Source of the DNA: Ruminococcaceae bacterium UBA1767
Lineage (GTDB): Bacteria; Bacillota; Clostridia; Oscillospirales; Acutalibacteraceae
Assembly: GCA_002315505.1 (NCBI GenBank)
Contig: DCGX01000062.1
Span: forward strand, 1-27,962
Length of the DNA: 27,962 nt
Direction of reading: 5' to 3'
Below the pieces are notes generated by a model. That model saw nothing but the letters and a program-made list of their open reading frames with translations, was not told the DNA's origin and searched no databases. A program made the position numbers and the translations under genes. How positions within the stretch are numbered: the stretch's first letter is position 1; every line of letters starts with the position of its first letter. This document shows positions 14,881-22,986 of this stretch, in pieces.

Positions 14881-15723
14881 GTGATAGGTTACGTCAGGGC
14901 ATACAAGCCGGAAATGAAATTTAAGGATTACGAATATTATAAGGGTGTCTATTGTTCACTTTGTAAACAGCTCGGAAAAAGATACGGCTTGCTTGCGAGA
15001 ATGATATTGTCATATGACTTTACTTTTTTTGCAGTTGTACGTATGGCTGTGCGTGACGGATGTCCCGATGTTACTGCGTCAAGGTGCACATTCAATCCTG
15101 CCAAAAAATGCCTGAGCTTTGAAAAAAACAACGAAGACCTTGAATATACGGCGGATATTTCAATTCTGACGATGTATTATAAGCTTCTTGACAATATTGC
15201 AGACAGCGGTTTTTTCAAAAGCTTGCTTTGTAAAATTTTGTTGCCGTATGCTAAATCAAAATTCAAAAAAGCACGTGCATATCAGCCTGAAATGGCAAAA
15301 ATGATGGCTGAGCAGATGGCAAGACAGACTGAAATTGAAAAAAGGACCTGCTCAATTGATGAGGCGGCTGACCCGAGTGCAAGAATGCTCGGAGAGCTTC
15401 TTAAATATAATATCGAATGCAGTGATTTTGATAAAATGTACAGATTCGGGTATTTAATCGGCAGATGGGTTTATCTTATTGATGCGGTCGATGATGTCAG
15501 AGATGATATAAAAAAAGGCGGCTTTAATCCGCTTAAAGAAAAGTATTCACAGGATAATTTTAAGGAATACGCAAAGGAAATGCTTACACACACTGTAAAT
15601 GAGGCAGTAATAAGCTATAATATGTTGAAATTTTATAAATTTGATGATATTATTTCTAATGTACTGATTTATGGTACAAGGTCGGTAATGAAAAAGGTAT
15701 TAAATGAGGAGGATAATAAATGA
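14881..15723 (+). CDS. DUF5685 family protein
   Basis: The 280-residue, mostly helical protein begins with GYVRAYKPEMKFKDYEYYKG, which fits DUF5685, a family of unknown role in Clostridia. It starts at GTG 14881 with GAGGT 6 bases upstream; the conserved N-terminus supports this start. Cysteines C25 and C28 (YCSLCKQ) with C69 and C77 could bind a metal. Two aspartate motifs stand out: LLDNIADSG (D104, D108) and LIDAVDDVRDDIKKG (D201, D204, D205, D208, D209). Their form and spacing recall the two DxxxD motifs of squalene/phytoene synthases, though overall similarity was not tested. The last bases overlap the J-like gene as ATGA, so translation is coupled. Confidence 0.8.
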   Translation: MIGYVRAYKPEMKFKDYEYYKGVYCSLCKQLGKRYGLLARMILSYDFTFFAVVRMAVRDGCPDVTASRCTFNPAKKCLSFEKNNEDLEYTADISILTMYYKLLDNIADSGFFKSLLCKILLPYAKSKFKKARAYQPEMAKMMAEQMARQTEIEKRTCSIDEAADPSARMLGELLKYNIECSDFDKMYRFGYLIGRWVYLIDAVDDVRDDIKKGGFNPLKEKYSQDNFKEYAKEMLTHTVNEAVISYNMLKFYKFDDIISNVLIYGTRSVMKKVLNEEDNK

Positions 15724-16307
15724 GAAGTCCTTATGAGGTGCTCGGTGTTTCACCTGCAGCGTCGATGGATGACATAAAATGTGCGTACAGAGATAAAGCA
15801 CGTATGTACAGCGATGACCAGGCAAAAATGGATGAACTGAACAACGCATATGATGCGATTATCATGAATAACGGTAATCGGAATAATAACAGTACAAATA
15901 ATTCAAACGGAAATGATACGTACTATTCGACAAACGCATCCTCTGAGTTTGGTGATATTAAGGCAACGCTCGATTCGGGCAGAATTGATGATGCCGAGAT
16001 GTTGCTTGACGGAATACCATATCAGAGAAGAAGTGCAGAATGGTATTATCTTAAGGGTACAATTCAGCACAGACGCGGCTGGCTTGAAAGTGCTGTTGAG
16101 AGCTTTAAAAGAGCTCACGAAATGGAGCCGCAGAATCCCGAATATGATGCCGCATACAAACAGCTTAACAGAGAGCGAAAGGGCAATTTTAACCCGAATC
16201 GTGAAGAAAAAAGCGGCTGCGGAGACCCGTGCAATATTTGTTCAACACTTCTGTGTGCAGATTGCTGTTGCGAGTGTATGGGCGGAGATTTAATTCGTTG
16301 TTGCTGA
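15720..16307 (+). CDS. Degenerate J-domain protein with TPR region and cysteine-rich tail
   Basis: The 195-residue protein opens with RSPYEVLGVSPAASMDDIKC, the helix I-II part of a J domain. The loop that normally carries HPD reads YSDDQ (30-34) and is several residues short, so it should not stimulate DnaK. An asparagine-rich linker (about 50-65) leads to a TPR-like helical region (about 75-148, including EWYYLKGTIQHRRGWLESAV). The tail from 168 to 195 holds ten cysteines (CGDPC, CADCCCEC, RCC), a possible metal-binding or membrane-contact element. The gene overlaps DUF5685 by 4 bases. Homologues in related Clostridia that I recall keep HPD and the cysteine tail, which would make this copy a derived form. 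Confidence 0.82.
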   Translation: MRSPYEVLGVSPAASMDDIKCAYRDKARMYSDDQAKMDELNNAYDAIIMNNGNRNNNSTNNSNGNDTYYSTNASSEFGDIKATLDSGRIDDAEMLLDGIPYQRRSAEWYYLKGTIQHRRGWLESAVESFKRAHEMEPQNPEYDAAYKQLNRERKGNFNPNREEKSGCGDPCNICSTLLCADCCCECMGGDLIRCC

Positions 16308-16318
16308 TAGGTGAGTGA

Positions 16319-16852
16319 ATGAAAAACACAGTTAAAACAGCTCTCGGCGGAATGCTGATTGCGATGTCGGTTGCAATTATGATGATGTCGTCACTGATTC
16401 CGTTTCTGACCTATTCAATTCCTGCGATTGCGGCTTTGTTTGTAATGTTTATGAGAATTGAATGCAACTGGAAATGGGCGATGGCGGTTTACGTCGGCAC
16501 ATCAATCGTGTCTGCATTCGTTGCTCCCGAGAAGGAAGCTGTAGCGATATATATTGCGGTAGTCGGCTATTATCCGATATTAAAGGTGCCGCTTGATAAG
16601 CTGAATAAAATAGTTTCCATTATAGTAAAGGGGTCAATTTTTGTTGTTGTGATTGTAGCCTCATATGTTGTTATGATGAGAGTTTTCTCTATTTCAACGG
16701 AGCTTCTTGAAGAAACGAACAAGTTTATGATTCCGCTTCTCGTGGTGCTTGGCTTGATAACATTTCTCCTTTATGATTACGCACTCGGCAATCTTGAAAT
16801 AGTGTATTACCGAAAGTGGCAAAGAAACATCAGAAAGATATTAAGAAAGTAA
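16319..16852 (+). CDS. Six-helix integral membrane protein, possibly ECF S-component-like
   Basis: The 177-residue protein is nearly all membrane: helices at about 7-26, 31-47, 52-69, 72-88, 97-123 and 135-154, ending in a basic tail (YRKWQRNIRKILRK). Size, helix number and the start TALGGMLIAMSVAIMMMSS resemble substrate-binding S components of energy-coupling-factor vitamin transporters. No ligand-specific motif is recognised, and no ECF ATPase or T subunit is nearby, so this is a weak guess. ATG 16319 has AGGTGAG just upstream, and the gap to the J-like gene is 11 bases. It is the last gene before the terminator at 16851-16878. Confidence 0.72.
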   Translation: MKNTVKTALGGMLIAMSVAIMMMSSLIPFLTYSIPAIAALFVMFMRIECNWKWAMAVYVGTSIVSAFVAPEKEAVAIYIAVVGYYPILKVPLDKLNKIVSIIVKGSIFVVVIVASYVVMMRVFSISTELLEETNKFMIPLLVVLGLITFLLYDYALGNLEIVYYRKWQRNIRKILRK

Positions 16853-16878
16853 AAAACAGTCCCGCGGGACTGTTTTTT
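16851..16878. terminator. Strong bidirectional terminator
   Basis: A perfect 28-base palindrome: AAAAAACAGTCCC then GC then GGGACTGTTTTTT. It gives a GC-containing stem with U-runs in both directions and overlaps the stop of the membrane protein gene. It ends both the four-gene plus-strand set and the long minus-strand operon, whose last stop is at 16880. Confidence 0.92.
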
Positions 16879-16879
16879 G

Positions 16880-18463
16880 TTATTTACTGATTTGTTTATA
16901 CAGCGCATTTCTGTACTTTTCAAACACCTTAATATCATTTGAGTAGGTATGAAAATCAATGTCGCCGAGATAATTCTTAATGAATTTAAGAGCATTTTCT
17001 CTCGAAGTGAGTTTTTCAAGTGTCTTCAATGCCGCATAATCCTGAAATCCGTCGTAGAACACCTTCTGACGAAGTGACGGCATAGGCTTACCGCTTTCGC
17101 CCGGATATACAACAAACGCATCGCCTGCAGGGAATGAACCACCTGCATCGGTTACCTCAAACGGGTTAATAGGAGCGATTGAATACTGCGAAAAATAAAA
17201 GTTGTAGCCCCAATGCAAGAAGCCGACACAATTATATTTGTACAGAAGTGTTCCGAGCATTCTGTTACGTATTGACGGCTGTGCAAACAATCTGTTCGGC
17301 AAATTCCTCGGGAAATGTCCGCAGCAGTAATATGTCCATAAATTCGGAACCTTTCCGACAAATTTCTCAATATTTCCCTCCTCGGGAACAGGAGTTTTTA
17401 CAAGACCTTCGCTGTAGAATTCAAAATGCGAAAGTGCATCTAACTGCTCAAAGCCTTTAAAATTCTTCTGAACGATTTCGGACGCATTTCTGTAAGAATC
17501 AATGTTTTCTGTACTCGGTTCGTCAGATGTGTGAATATAGCAAAGCTCAGTAATATTATTTCTGTCTGTAAAGCGTCTGAATGCCTTTGCAAACTGACGG
17601 ATGAACTCTCTGTATTCATCACATGATGCATCTGTTTCCCATCCGAAAATCCTGCGATAACCGTCTTTAGTTTCAGCCATGATTTTAGGTGCGGCTTTAG
17701 CACCCCATTGGGTGAAAAGATGAGAAATTTCAAAGTATTTCACACCGCATTTAAGGGCGAGATTAACCCATTTTTTGAGCTTCGTAAATCTGAACGAATA
17801 CTTTCCGTCAATGACCTTAACGTCAACGAGCTGAACTGTCGGTCGCTCACCGCCGACCTGCGTGTCAAGCGGAGGAGTGAAAATCGGTGTCAGAAGCATA
17901 TTAACGCCGTGCTTTACGGCATTGAGCATATAGCTTTCGACGATTTGCCAGTATTTCTTGCTGAACACCTCAACACCATAATAGGTAGACAGACAATCTG
18001 TATGAAACCAGTCAGTATGAATAAGTGTCTGCGGTTCGATTTCTTTTTCGGAAACATTGATTGTCAGCTTTTCTCCGTTGATGTTCAATGTATGCTTTCC
18101 GCTCTCAACTGCCTCTATTTCAATCCATAATACAGTATTTTCACCGCTTTTAACCTCGATGATTTCGTCTGTTTCACGGAGCAAATCGGGATAGAATCCG
18201 CTTTCACCGCCATTGAGATATTCCGACGAACGTCTGTCCTCGGGTATGGCATTTCCTGCATAGATTTCTTCTACATGGTAAATTGTATAAGGTAACTCAA
18301 GCCCCATACGGAGCTCGAGTGTTTCGTTTTTATCGCTGTTAATAACAATCTGAAAGTCAGCTCTTTCGTTCTTTAAAACAGAAACAGAGCTTGTCTTTTC
18401 AGGAACAGGGGAATGCTTGAAAACCTTTTCAAGCGAGGAGCAAATTGTGATGCTTACTGACAT
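16880..18463 (-). CDS. GH123/DUF4091 family glycoside hydrolase
   Basis: The 527-residue protein has an N-terminal beta-rich region (about 1-145), a TIM-barrel-like catalytic part and a C-terminal segment. The FYDGFQDYAALKTLEKL ending and the IHTSDEPS block (D314-E315) fit the DUF4091/GH123 group. Characterised GH123 enzymes are beta-N-acetylgalactosaminidases using an Asp-Glu pair with substrate assistance; D314 and E315 fit that pair. The segments LLTPIFTPPLDTQVGG (190-205) and SHLFTQWGAKAAPKI are further family features. No signal peptide is present, so it would act on imported saccharides. ATG 18463 has AAGGTGAG upstream. It lies 9 bases after apgM, the last gene of the thrS T-box operon. 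The sugar specificity is not established. Confidence 0.82.
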   Translation of the reverse strand: MSVSITICSSLEKVFKHSPVPEKTSSVSVLKNERADFQIVINSDKNETLELRMGLELPYTIYHVEEIYAGNAIPEDRRSSEYLNGGESGFYPDLLRETDEIIEVKSGENTVLWIEIEAVESGKHTLNINGEKLTINVSEKEIEPQTLIHTDWFHTDCLSTYYGVEVFSKKYWQIVESYMLNAVKHGVNMLLTPIFTPPLDTQVGGERPTVQLVDVKVIDGKYSFRFTKLKKWVNLALKCGVKYFEISHLFTQWGAKAAPKIMAETKDGYRRIFGWETDASCDEYREFIRQFAKAFRRFTDRNNITELCYIHTSDEPSTENIDSYRNASEIVQKNFKGFEQLDALSHFEFYSEGLVKTPVPEEGNIEKFVGKVPNLWTYYCCGHFPRNLPNRLFAQPSIRNRMLGTLLYKYNCVGFLHWGYNFYFSQYSIAPINPFEVTDAGGSFPAGDAFVVYPGESGKPMPSLRQKVFYDGFQDYAALKTLEKLTSRENALKFIKNYLGDIDFHTYSNDIKVFEKYRNALYKQISK

Positions 18464-18472
18464 AGGCTCACC

Positions 18473-19687
18473 TTATTTTTCGATAAATTTCTTTATAAGA
18501 CCTGGTCCGAAATCAACATAATTTCCTGTTGCTTTTGCGGTTTCCTCGTTGATTGAGTCAACACCGCTGTCTTTTTCATCTGACTTGTGATAAATCATGT
18601 ACGGAACAGGGTCACCTGCATGAGTCTTTGTAACGATTGGAGTCGGATGGTCGGGGAGAATCATAATCTTGTAATCCTCGCCGATTTCCTCAAGACCTTT
18701 AATAACGATAGGAAGAACACGGTTGTCAATCATTTCGATTGACTTAACCTTGTTTTCAGGCTCGCCTCTGTGACCACATTCGTCGGGAGCTTCAAAATGA
18801 ATGTATGCAAAATCACAACCGTTTTTGAGCTCCTCAATTGCGGCATTTGCCTTGCCTTCAAAGTTTGTATCAATGTAACCTGTTGAGCCTTCCACATCGG
18901 GAACTGACATACCTGCGGCAAGACCGATACCCTTGAGAAGGTCAACTGCTGAAATAACAGCACCCTTGATGCCGAATTCCTCTTCAAAGTTCGGGAGCAT
19001 CGGCTTTTTGCCTTCACCCCAGAGCCAGATTGAGTTAGCAGGACGTTTGCCCTCTGCGATTCTTCTCTTGTTTGTCGGATGGTCTTTAAGGAATTCGTAG
19101 CTCTCACGCATCATAGCTGTGAGCTTTTCTGCATTCTTGTGAGTTGAAATGTATGGACCTACAACCCTGTCAGAAATATCGTGCGGAGGAGTCATGTTGC
19201 CAAGCTCAACTGTACCGCCGTGGTGGATAAGACAGTGACGATAGCTTACACCACTGTAAAAATCAAATTCACCGCCGCCGAAATGTTCCTGAACTGATTT
19301 AATGATTTCTGCGGCATCTTCGCTTGAGATATCACCTGCGGAGTAATCAATCATTGTTTTGTCATCATAATTTTCTTCGTCTGAAAGTGTAACAACATTG
19401 CAGCGAAGAGCAATGTCATCATCAGCCATTTTAACGCCGATGCTTACAGCTTCAAGAGGGGAACGACCTGTGTAATATTTTTTCGGGTCATAACCCATAA
19501 CGCTTAAGTTTGCAACGTCGCTGCCCGGCTTCAAGCCCTCAGCAACTGTGCGCACAAGACCTACTTCACCCTTTTGTGCGAGTGAATCGAAAATAGGCTT
19601 GTTTGCGACCATCATCGGCGTTTTACCGTCGAGTGCGGGAACGGGATAGTCAGCCATTCCGTCATAAAGTACAACTACATATTTCAT
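18473..19687 (-). CDS. apgM: Cofactor-independent phosphoglycerate mutase, archaeal type (ApgM)
   Basis: The 404-residue enzyme of the alkaline-phosphatase superfamily interconverts 3- and 2-phosphoglycerate in glycolysis. It starts MKYVVVLYDGMADYPVPALD with metal ligand D9, followed by KPGSDVANLSVMGYDPKKY, where S56 is the likely phosphorylated serine. FEAPDECGHRGE and the segment KIMILPDHPTPIVTKTHAGD supply further metal residues. The archaeal-type form differs from the roughly 510-residue bacterial GpmI. ATG 19687 has AGGTGAT upstream; a start at 19729 would run into the neighbouring gene. Gaps to neighbours are 13 and 9 bases, so it belongs to the thrS operon. Relatives of this group can be phosphonate or phosphopentose enzymes, but the motifs fit ApgM well. 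Confidence 0.9.
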   Translation of the reverse strand: MKYVVVLYDGMADYPVPALDGKTPMMVANKPIFDSLAQKGEVGLVRTVAEGLKPGSDVANLSVMGYDPKKYYTGRSPLEAVSIGVKMADDDIALRCNVVTLSDEENYDDKTMIDYSAGDISSEDAAEIIKSVQEHFGGGEFDFYSGVSYRHCLIHHGGTVELGNMTPPHDISDRVVGPYISTHKNAEKLTAMMRESYEFLKDHPTNKRRIAEGKRPANSIWLWGEGKKPMLPNFEEEFGIKGAVISAVDLLKGIGLAAGMSVPDVEGSTGYIDTNFEGKANAAIEELKNGCDFAYIHFEAPDECGHRGEPENKVKSIEMIDNRVLPIVIKGLEEIGEDYKIMILPDHPTPIVTKTHAGDPVPYMIYHKSDEKDSGVDSINEETAKATGNYVDFGPGLIKKFIEK

Positions 19688-19700
19688 AATATCACCTGAT

Positions 19701-20489
19701 TTATAATTTTCTGAAAAGTGCAAGAGCATTTGCTCCGGCTTCCTCGAAGGTCATACCATCGGGAATGCCTGCTTCAAAGCTGAGTCTGCCTGTGTAACCG
19801 ATTTCACGAAGAAGATTGATGTATTCTGCGTAAGGGTCTTTGTCGGTTTCTGCAGGGAGTTTTCTGTCGGTTGTTGTGCTTGCAAAATGAGTATGAACGA
19901 TATAATCCTTAGCCTTACGAATTGAATCAAGATTATCGTCGTTTCTCTGAAAATGGTAGAAATCAACAAGAATTCTGACCCATTCGCTGTTGCAGGCCTC
20001 AACAACTCTCAATGATTCGTCTATATAATTTAAAATGTTGCTTTCTCTTTTTGAAAGATTTTCAAGAGCGCAAACAATATTGTATTTTTTACAAACAGGA
20101 ATAAGATGCTCGTTAAGGAAATAAACAAGTCTGTAAAAGCCCTGTTCATAAGTAACTCCCTCGGGATAGCTTCTGGCACCCGATGAGCCGAGAACGGCGA
20201 TTTTAACACCCAATTTATTAAGTCTTGAAAAGGCTTTTTCAAGATATTCGTCAAGCTCCTCAAAATTCGGATTGTCAATAGCAAACTGCATTTCGCCCGG
20301 AATCATATTCTTTGCAACCTCAACCGAAACACCTTCAGCTTTGATTTTTGCAAGGAATTCGTCAAATTCCTCGTCAGTCATATCGTGTGTTGCATTAACA
20401 TTCAATTCGTGATAATCGGCACCAAGCTGTTTTCCGATAAAGGCTCTTTCAAAGATTTTTTCGGCAAAGCCGATTCTGTAATTATTCAT
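19701..20489 (-). CDS. Sugar-phosphate isomerase/epimerase family protein (xylose-isomerase-like TIM barrel)
   Basis: The 262-residue protein fits the AP-endonuclease-2/xylose-isomerase-like barrel family (IolE/IolI/Hyi-like). Candidate metal ligands appear at strand ends in the usual order: E143 (VCALENL), D176 and H179 (LVDFYHF), H199 or H201 (VHTHFAS) and E239 (LSFEAGIP). Such proteins isomerise or epimerise ketoses or related metabolites; the exact substrate cannot be read from sequence. AAGGAG lies 8 bases before ATG 20489. It sits between the YbaK-type gene (12-base gap) and apgM (13-base gap), in the same operon as the GH123 gene, which suggests a role in sugar breakdown. Confidence 0.83.
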   Translation of the reverse strand: MNNYRIGFAEKIFERAFIGKQLGADYHELNVNATHDMTDEEFDEFLAKIKAEGVSVEVAKNMIPGEMQFAIDNPNFEELDEYLEKAFSRLNKLGVKIAVLGSSGARSYPEGVTYEQGFYRLVYFLNEHLIPVCKKYNIVCALENLSKRESNILNYIDESLRVVEACNSEWVRILVDFYHFQRNDDNLDSIRKAKDYIVHTHFASTTTDRKLPAETDKDPYAEYINLLREIGYTGRLSFEAGIPDGMTFEEAGANALALFRKL

Positions 20490-20501
20490 TGTAACAACTC
20501 C

Positions 20502-20975
20502 TTATTCCGGCAGTTTGCAAACATCAACCCAACCGGTAAAATTCTGCGAGTATTTTTCAAGCTCTTCGATGCTCAGCTCAATTGCACTGTTTGAACTGCC
20601 GACAGCAGGAAAGACGGTGGTGAATCTTCTGAGTGATTCGTCAAGATAAGTCTTAACTCCGTCATTTATTCCAAACGGACAAACACCGCCGATTGAATGA
20701 CCGATAAGAGAGTCAACCTCATCGGGTGTGAGCATTTTTGCTTTTGTGGCAAAGGTCGCCTTGAATTTTTTGTTATCTATTTTGACATCACCTGCGGCGA
20801 GGATAAGAATTGCCTTGTCATCAATTTTAAACGAAAGTGACTTTGCGATTCGCTGACCTTCAACGCCTAATGCCTGTGCGGCGAGCTCAACTGTCGCACT
20901 TGACACGTCGAACTCCTGCACACGGTCGGCGATGCCGAATTGTTCGAAATATTTTTTTCCTTTTTCGATAGCCAT
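20502..20975 (-). CDS. YbaK/EbsC-type aminoacyl-tRNA deacylase
   Basis: The 157-residue protein belongs to the YbaK/ProX editing family that removes wrong amino acids from tRNA. Seen features are the RIAKSLSFK strand with K45 (equivalent to the key lysine of YbaK), the KKFKATFATKAKMLTPDEV segment, and the GHSIGGVCPFGI signature (92-103). Known members act on Cys-tRNA-Pro, Ala-tRNA-Pro or related mischarged tRNAs; which tRNA is served here is not clear. The gene lies 12 bases after thrS, so production would follow threonyl-tRNA charging through the T-box. Confidence 0.92.
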   Translation of the reverse strand: MAIEKGKKYFEQFGIADRVQEFDVSSATVELAAQALGVEGQRIAKSLSFKIDDKAILILAAGDVKIDNKKFKATFATKAKMLTPDEVDSLIGHSIGGVCPFGINDGVKTYLDESLRRFTTVFPAVGSSNSAIELSIEELEKYSQNFTGWVDVCKLPE

Positions 20976-20987
20976 TTTTATTTCCTC

Positions 20988-22934
20988 TTAGAAAATGATT
21001 TTTGAATTTGTCTGCTCAACAACAAGCTCAACAAATTCGTCAACGCTCATGTTGCTAACTTCCTCACAACCACGCTTACGTACTGCAACCGAGCCGTTTT
21101 CGATATCTTTGTCACCCATAACGAGCATATAAGGAACCTTTTCAAGTCTTGCTTCACGAACCTTGTAGCCGATTTTTTCACTTCTGCCGTCAACCTCGCA
21201 GCGAATGCCCTTTGCTTCGAGCTTTGCTTTGATTTCATAAGCATAGTCGTGGTGTCTGTCGGCAATCGGAAGGAGCTTAACCTGTGTCGGAGCGAGCCAT
21301 ACAGGGAATGCTCCTGCATATTTTTCAATGAGAAGAGCAAGAGTTCTCTCGTAGCAACCGATAGAAGTTCTGTGAATAATATACGGGTTCTTCTTTGTGC
21401 CGTCAGCATCTGTGTATTCCATACCGAATTTCTCGGCAAGCATCTGGTCAATCTGAATTGTGATAAGAGTATCTTCCTTGCCGAAAACATTTTTAATCTG
21501 AATGTCGAGCTTCGGACCGTAGAATGCAGCTTCACCGATACCGATTTTGTATGGGATTTCAAGGTGGTCAAGAATTTTCTTCATGATGCCCTGAGCCTCA
21601 TCCCACTGCTCGGGTGTACCGATATACTTGGCTGTATCCGCAGGATCCCACTGTGAAAATCTGTATGAAACATCTTCATAAAGTCCGAGTGTTTTAAGCA
21701 TATATATTGCAAGTTCAAGACAATTCTTGAATTCATCTTCGAGCTGTTCCGGAAGGCACATAAGATGACCTTCTGAAATTGTGAACTGACGAACGCGGAT
21801 AAGTCCGTGCATTTCGCCCGAAGCTTCATTTCTGAAAAGAGTAGAGGTTTCATTATATCTTAACGGCAAATCACGATACGAACGAGGTCTGTTAAGAAAT
21901 GCCTGATACTGGAACGGACAAGTCATAGGACGAAGTGCGAAAACCTCATCGTCCTTACCTTCTTCACCCATTACGAACATACCGTCCTGGTAGTGGTCCC
22001 AGTGACCTGAAATTTTGTAAAGGTCGCTCTTTGCCATGTAAGGAGTCTTTGTGAGCAACCAACCACGCTTCTGCTCTTCATCCTCAACGAATCTCTGAAG
22101 AAGCTGAATGATTCTTGCACCCTTCGGGAGCATGATAGGAAGTCCCTGTCCGATGTAGTCGCAGGTTGTGAAAAGCTCAAGCTCACGACCGAGCTTGTTG
22201 TGGTCACGCTTCTTTGCTTCCTCAACTGACTCAAGATATGCTTCCATTTCTTCCTTCTTTGTGAAGGCTGTAGCATAAAGTCGCTGAAGCATCTTCTTTG
22301 TTGAATCTCCACGCCAGTAAGCACCTGTGCATGAGGTGATTTTGTATGCCTTTATTCTGCCTGTGTCGGGGAGGTGAGGACCTGCGCAAAGCTCAACGAA
22401 GTCACCCTGCTTGAAGAACGAAATCTTTTCGCCCTTGCCTGCGTGTTCCTTGATAAGCTCAACCTTGTATATTTCGCCCTTTTCCTCCATCATTTTAATA
22501 GCTTCGTCAGCATCAAGCTCGAATTTTTCAAGACGAAGATTTTCCTTCACGATTTTCTTCATCTCGGCTTCGATTTTCAAAAGGTCATCGGGAGTGAACG
22601 GCTTTTCCACGTCAAAATCATAGTAAAAACCATTGTCGATTGCAGGACCAATAGCGAGCTTTGCCTCGGGGAAAAGTCTTTTAACAGCCTGAGCCATAAC
22701 ATGAGAAGCTGTGTGACGGAATGTCTTTTTTGCTTCGTCGTCATCATCAAATGTGAGAATTTCAAGCTCACAATCCTTGGTGATTGGTGTGCGGAGGTCT
22801 GCATATTCTCCGTCTATTTTGCAAAGGCAGGCAGCCTTGAAAAGACCCATACCGAGCTCCTTTGCAACATCCATAGCCATAATGCCGTCATCGAATTCTT
22901 TAACGACACCGCCTTTTAAAGTTACATTAACCAT
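20988..22934 (-). CDS. thrS: Threonyl-tRNA synthetase
   Basis: The full-length 648-residue class II synthetase charges tRNA-Thr. Domains in order: TGS (1-62), editing domain (about 63-230) with H74xxxH78 plus C183 and H187, catalytic core (about 245-540), and anticodon-binding domain (545-648). Zinc ligands C339 (RPMTCPF), H390 (ISEGHLMC) and H521 (YIIHRTS) match the positions known from Escherichia coli. Motif 2 reads TLFRNEASGEMHGLIRVR and motif 3 GCYERTLALLIEKY. All editing residues are kept, so Ser-tRNA-Thr can be cleared in cis. AGGAGG at 22945-22940 precedes the ATG. Expression is controlled by the T-box leader upstream, and four further genes follow with 9-13 base gaps. Confidence 0.98.
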   Translation of the reverse strand: MVNVTLKGGVVKEFDDGIMAMDVAKELGMGLFKAACLCKIDGEYADLRTPITKDCELEILTFDDDDEAKKTFRHTASHVMAQAVKRLFPEAKLAIGPAIDNGFYYDFDVEKPFTPDDLLKIEAEMKKIVKENLRLEKFELDADEAIKMMEEKGEIYKVELIKEHAGKGEKISFFKQGDFVELCAGPHLPDTGRIKAYKITSCTGAYWRGDSTKKMLQRLYATAFTKKEEMEAYLESVEEAKKRDHNKLGRELELFTTCDYIGQGLPIMLPKGARIIQLLQRFVEDEEQKRGWLLTKTPYMAKSDLYKISGHWDHYQDGMFVMGEEGKDDEVFALRPMTCPFQYQAFLNRPRSYRDLPLRYNETSTLFRNEASGEMHGLIRVRQFTISEGHLMCLPEQLEDEFKNCLELAIYMLKTLGLYEDVSYRFSQWDPADTAKYIGTPEQWDEAQGIMKKILDHLEIPYKIGIGEAAFYGPKLDIQIKNVFGKEDTLITIQIDQMLAEKFGMEYTDADGTKKNPYIIHRTSIGCYERTLALLIEKYAGAFPVWLAPTQVKLLPIADRHHDYAYEIKAKLEAKGIRCEVDGRSEKIGYKVREARLEKVPYMLVMGDKDIENGSVAVRKRGCEEVSNMSVDEFVELVVEQTNSKIIF

Positions 22935-22945
22935 AATATCCTCCT

Positions 22946-22986
22946 AAAAAATAAAAGCTTCATCCCTGAAAAATCAGGGATGAAGC
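22946..22986 (-). terminator. T-box-controlled intrinsic terminator before thrS
   Basis: Minus strand: a stem GCTTCATCCCTGA / TCAGGGATGAAGC (13 base pairs, four-base TTTT loop) is followed by TTTTATTTTTT. The 5' strand contains CATCCC, which can instead pair with the GGG of the T-box core, giving the two exclusive structures typical of T-box control. Confidence 0.92.
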
